A stretch of DNA of 60,000 bases, from NCBI GenBank assembly GCA_014529385.2, contig CM043944.1, forward strand, positions 91,631,914-91,691,913. The letters are read 5' to 3'. The stretch is from Adiantum capillus-veneris (taxonomy: Eukaryota; Streptophyta; Polypodiopsida; Polypodiales; Pteridaceae). Every line of letters begins with the position of its first letter. Within the stretch, counting starts at the first letter, position 1. Positions 55,983 to 60,000 of this stretch are shown one piece after another. Made by a program: the position numbers and the translations under genes. The notes beneath the pieces were generated by a model. That model saw only the letters and a program-made list of their open reading frames with translations, was not told the origin of the DNA and searched no databases.

Positions 55983-56620
55983 TTAGACAAGTCTAATCTC
56001 CTTGTCACTTAGAGACTCTTTGAAAAAAATCACGTACGCAGAAACTAAGCTTTTCATTAACTTATCAAAAGCAAGTGAATTTACTAGTGGTATAGTACGA
56101 CCAGACTCATTAGCATCTATACACATACTCTTTTCCCTGTAGGTGAAGTAGATTCTCCTTTCAAAGAACTTCATGTTGGCAGCCATGCAATTGAACCATG
56201 GTGCTCCTAGGATAACATCCTCATGTTGGAGAGGAGATATAAAAAATTCTTCTTTGTCATCGTAGCTTTGGACATTGAGCCTCAACTTCCCAATCAAGGG
56301 AGTAATGGAGGCTTGTTGTCCCTGAAAGCTTCATCGGCAGCAGTTACGCTATATCCCATCTCGAAAGCTTGCATGCCCAACTTAGTGGCCAACTCCATTG
56401 ATATGAAGTTGTGAGTAGAGACAAGGTCAAACAGGATGAAGGCATCATGCTCCCTTAACTTTCCCCAAGCATAGGAGAGAGGTGATCCTTTGCAATGAGC
56501 ATCCTCTTTGGGAGCTTCAATCGTGAAAGCTCTAGGAGTCTCATTGCGGGCATTTCTTTTGGGCAAGAATGATAGCCATGTCCTTTCTCCCCACACTTAA
56601 AGCATTTGTGGTCCTTACGA
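55983..56620 (-). pseudogene. Gypsy F protease and zinc knuckle
   Basis: The frames 55983-56297 and 56294-56596 overlap and join by a frameshift. They give HDAFILFDLVSTHNFISMEL (protease active-site region, with LV in place of the usual residues) and EDVILGAPWF. Near 56567-56606 the knuckle CFKCGEKGHGYHSC keeps all four CX2CX4HX4C ligands, unlike gypsy G. Confidence 0.88.
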
Positions 56621-57560
56621 AAAGCTTCTAGCTCTTCAAGACAGAGTTTATTTTTACCTTTGTAAACTCATTTCTCCTTGGACCAATTTTTGTTGTTGTT
56701 GTTGGAATTGCCTTGGGAAGAGTTTTAGGCATTGTTCTTCCCCTTTGCTTCATTTCTATCTTTGTCTTCCATGGGCTTGGCATTCCTTTTAGCCCCTTGT
56801 TGTAAATTGATGCATGAAGCAACCATAGTGTGGTGGATTACTTTGGTGATAGATCCAGGCCGTTGGGAGTTGACATACTCAGCCATTTCTTCATACAATC
56901 CACAAAGAATTGTTGTTTTTGCTCGGCAAAGTTTATCTTTTGAAAGATTGTAGCCTTGAGATGTAAATCCCAAAACTTGTCCATATGTTTGTGGATAGAC
57001 CCATTGGAGAGCAGCTTCAAACTCCATCATTTGGTAAGCACTTTGTCCTTTGCATCTCTTGCAAGGAATTGCTTCATGATGGAAACTCGTAGAGTTTTCC
57101 ATGTCTTTGGGGCTTCAACATTGCCACAAAGGCTAGCCCACCATTGATGAGCAGATTTTTGGAAGTGCATAGCTACATGATGTAGCTTGGAGGACTCTGT
57201 GAACCCTCGTCTCCAAAGGTTGCGTTGAATTGTTGGATGAAGGCCAATACTTTGTTGGTAGCACCAAAGGTGACATCATAGGTGAGAAAAGAGATACTCT
57301 TTCCTCCCTCTTTGAACTTCTTTGCTTTTGGGACCTTCTCCATGTAGGGTAGGATATGCAATGTCCTCTCCTCTTGTATGATCTAGGAGAATAGTTGTTG
57401 CTTTCGTCGGAAGAAGAGGAAGGTGAAGAAGAAGGAGAAGAGGGTGACCTATTTATTGCCTTTTTCTTCCTTTGTTTCTTCTCTTCCCTTTCAAAGAGAC
57501 GAGGAGATGGACTATGGGTTGACCATTTCTTCTTGGGAGAGTTGATGACCATCTAAACTG
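56620..57560 (-). pseudogene. Gypsy F gag core
   Basis: Frames 56725-57102, 57173-57361 and 57133-57552 together give the gag core (GGKSISFLTYDVTFGATNKV, AFIQQFNATFGDEG, then AEQKQQFF and EEMAEYVNSQRPG) and an Arg/Ser-rich part (RSPSSPSSSPSSSSDES). The frame changes at least three times. Confidence 0.85.
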
Positions 57561-57634
57561 TCCTCTTCTTGGAGCCACATCTTCAAAGGAACTTTGTGAT
57601 TTGCTTCTTTCTTGTTCTTTGGATTCCCCCTCTC

Positions 57635-57880
57635 TTATGGGAGAGAGTCTTCTTCTAGGAGTCTCATCAAGAGGCCTCCTAAGCTCTCTTGGAGAGGACA
57701 GGGGAGAGGAAGGGAAATCCCATAAGCACGAAGCTGTTGAGTAACTTTGGCTTGCAAAGCAGGGTTGCCCATAGCTTGTTGCAACCTAGTAACAAACATG
57801 GGGGCATCATCATTAGCACCTTCATGTGCAAAATCAAAGTTGTCAATATTCATTATACTCTCTTAAATATTGTCAGCCAT
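57635..57880 (-). pseudogene. Gypsy F gag N-terminus
   Basis: ATG at 57880 opens MADNI and is followed at once by TAA (codon 6). The frame then continues as in the relatives: NIDNFDFAHEGANDDAPMF, RLQQAMGNPALQ. This nonsense mutation blocks Gag unless translation begins at the Met at 57853. Confidence 0.88.
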
Positions 57881-58273
57881 GCTAATTAAACTTACATATA
57901 AAATTACTTTATGCTTTGGTACCCTCAAAAATCTTAGTCGCTACTCTTCTTTTCCTTTGAAATTAGTTCTCAAGCAGCCATACCCATGGTTTAGACACTA
58001 TTGATTGCAAAGACTAGTGGAGAGGGCCTAACATTGTTTGGTTAATAATGGTTCATGTTGAGCTTGCTAGTAGCTCAATAATGGTTAAGCCAAAGGCAAG
58101 CCCAGGAGACTCCATTATGAAGACTATAGTTCCCAACGGTGTACCTTGAACTAAGTCCTTTTCAACCAAGATAATAGATCCCTGTCCCACTTACCCTATT
58201 GCAATGAACAGGTCCAACCTTTCATGGACAAATTAAGGACCTCTCTTATTAAGTAAGAAAAGAGAAACGAATA

Positions 58274-58285
58274 GCTCTGATACCA
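58274..58285 (-). other. Primer binding site of gypsy F (tRNA-iMet)
   Basis: The minus strand reads TGGTATCAGAGC, one base from the LTR, an exact initiator-Met tRNA match. Confidence 0.93.
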
Positions 58286-58286
58286 A

Positions 58287-59826
58287 TGTAATGGAAATGG
58301 CCTATGAACATCGAGAATAGCGGAATTAAGAGAATTATAGGGAGCATTTTTATGAGACTACTTTAAGAACATAGAGGGTGAACTTAATTAGCGGAAACAA
58401 CATAATCATTATACTTAATTAACTTGGCATGAACAATACTTTTGCAAGAGAGAGAACTGGAGAACATGACAACATTTGAGGACCATATTTATGTAGAGCC
58501 AGTCCCCCTCCAATAGACTTTTGTATAATAGATTCTCCCATAAAGAGAGACTTGGTACAATACAATCTTTGTGTTCCTTGTGACCTAGGTGATGCTATGA
58601 AGATGAAAAGCTTCATGCATCAGGACCATAGCATAAACTTTATAAAAGAAATAACCATCCTTGGCTTCAGTTCCAAGGCCTCAAACACCTTCAAAGGTTG
58701 AGAGAGCTAGCGGGGAATGAGGGTAGGGAAGACAAATAAGAAACATTCATAGGAGAAAGAAATAGTTCCTCACTTATCATCACTCTTCTGGCTTAGCATA
58801 GCATAATAGCATAGTAATGAAGATGGAGAAGATGGCAAGCTTATGCATTGAAGCATGGCTCTTGGTTGGATTTGCATTCCATAGCCAAGAGTGTTGGTGT
58901 AGGCTCTCAACTTCTCAACAAGCTTCGAGAAGGAGATGGACCTCTTGCACTTTGCACTTCACACCATGAGAGTGTGTGCGTATGGGTGTGGGAGAGTATA
59001 CCCTGCAAGAAAGCCCCTAGATTCCTTGGTCGACCCCTCATTGTAGCTCAAGCTTCAAAAGGATTGGACCCCTACAAGCTTAGCCAATCACATGCAGAGT
59101 TCATATCAAGCAACCATGCTAGCCTTAGGACAAGTGTCCCCCTTTCCCTTTGAGAGAGGACTTGATAAATGTATAAACAATTAATTTCATTAGCTAAATT
59201 TCATTTCCCCTTGAGAGGCCAACCAATAGGCTTTAGGCACACCAGGAGGGCAACATGGAGAGGAACTTGACATGTGTCCTTGTTGCTTCTTTAGACTAGC
59301 CTTGCCTTGTGTGAGGGTGTGTGTGTTCTCTCTCTCATGCCCCTACAATGAGGGGCCGCCCCCCCATGCGTAGGGATACTTGTTGACTTTTGGAACACCT
59401 TAAGCCCCTCAAGAACCTTAGTCATGGATCACCTTAGCACCTTAGTCAGGAAGCACCTCAAGCACCTTAGTCCGCAAGCAGGACAAGCACCTCAAGCACC
59501 TTAGTTAGCAAGCACGACAAGCACCTCAAGCTTGGGCCGGATTCCCACCCCAAGCTCATCCCTAGCTTGCCTAAGGTCTAAGGACTTTTAACACTAACCT
59601 TTGGAGGTCTTTAATGAAGCTAACCCTAAGGTATTTATGCTCCATACTTGCGTTGCTCTTTGACATACCATCTCTCATTTGGACCCTTTGACTTTGGCCC
59701 CGTTTTGAGATAGATCCATAAGCCATGTCTATATTCTAACTCTTGTTTTTGTTTATTCTTGCATATTAAATGATCAATTTAATATGAGAAAATCATTTGG
59801 GTAGGTTAGGTATTAGATTTATGACA
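58287..59826 (-). repeat. 5' LTR of gypsy F (family 2)
   Basis: It begins TGTAATGGAAATGGCC and ends GTATTAGATTTATGACA on the plus strand. It shares the AAGCACCTCAAGC repeats and GAGAGAACACACAC region with gypsy 2. The phrase CAAGCACCTCAAGCACCTTAG recurs several times at about 59440-59530, a minor internal tandem repeat. Confidence 0.9.
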
Positions 59827-60000
59827 CCAAAGTGGGAGATGATCTTGAACACTACAAACTGACCAAAAAAACTATCACAACCAAAAGTATGGCAAAGTGG
59901 GAGTAAACCTCGACCACTATAGTCTCCAAAAGAGAACTTTAAACCATACTCGTACTGTTTGACTTCATTCTCTTTGGAGCTAGCTGCTCCATCTGCCTTC
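59827..60000. other. Unassigned right end
   Basis: No gene is visible. It contains two similar phrases, CAAAGTGGGAGATGATC (about 59829) and CAAAGTGGGAGTAAACC (about 59894), and is probably host or older repeat DNA flanking gypsy F. Confidence 0.4.

Larger units (their letters stand above)
55287..59826 (-). mobile_element. Gypsy F: 5' part of a Ty3/gypsy element
   Basis: The 5' LTR (58287-59826), PBS, gag, protease and the first two thirds of RT lie on the minus strand. The element then ends at the gypsy E junction near 55287. RNase H, integrase and the 3' LTR are missing. Its proteins are near relatives of gypsy G, but its LTR is of family 2, like gypsy 2. Confidence 0.9.

Overview
The window is a gene-poor, repeat-dense stretch of a land-plant nuclear genome. 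The evidence is a plant-type CACTA (En/Spm) transposon with spliced TNP2 and Transposase_24 genes, several Ty1/copia and Ty3/gypsy LTR retrotransposons primed by initiator-Met tRNA, and a fragment of a plant heavy-metal-associated (HMA/HIPP-type) gene. I cannot name the species. The nested old elements and decayed ORFs fit a large, slowly purged genome. No intact host gene, rRNA, tRNA or CRISPR was found.

Layout, left to right. 48-2605: a truncated gypsy LTR, split by a long foldback transposon (about 678-2086) whose core is a tandem array of GC-rich palindromes. 2606-5977: unassigned AT-rich DNA with a run of 22 G and a 96-bp tandem repeat. 5983-12643: a complete LTR element without pol (LARD-like), with TTGCT target duplications. 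12649-17004: mostly unassigned, holding a decayed gypsy gag and large microsatellites. 17005-17392: an HMA gene fragment between direct repeats. About 17790-23152: a CACTA transposon lacking a visible 5' end, whose 3' end sits in a copia LTR (the copia A fragment, to 24469).

24470-43420: an old gypsy element C (+ strand), cut first by copia B (25056-33463, duplication GGGCC), which itself holds the internally deleted gypsy 2 (25875-29178), and cut again by gypsy G (34323-43210, duplication TGAGA), the youngest insertion by LTR similarity. 44030-54062: an old copia D (+ strand), cut by copia A2 (45223-50538, duplication ATGCT) and by a block ending in a second foldback element (53292-53698). 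54063-55286: the 3' end and LTR of gypsy E (+). 55287-59826: the 5' two thirds of gypsy F (-).

The elements fit together as layers. Removing each insertion rejoins the reading frame or LTR of its host, which gives a relative order: C and D oldest, then B, then A2, then G. Nearly every retroelement ORF carries stops or frameshifts. The only possibly functional proteins are the CACTA Transposase_24 protein and perhaps the transposase, which has an early in-frame TGA.
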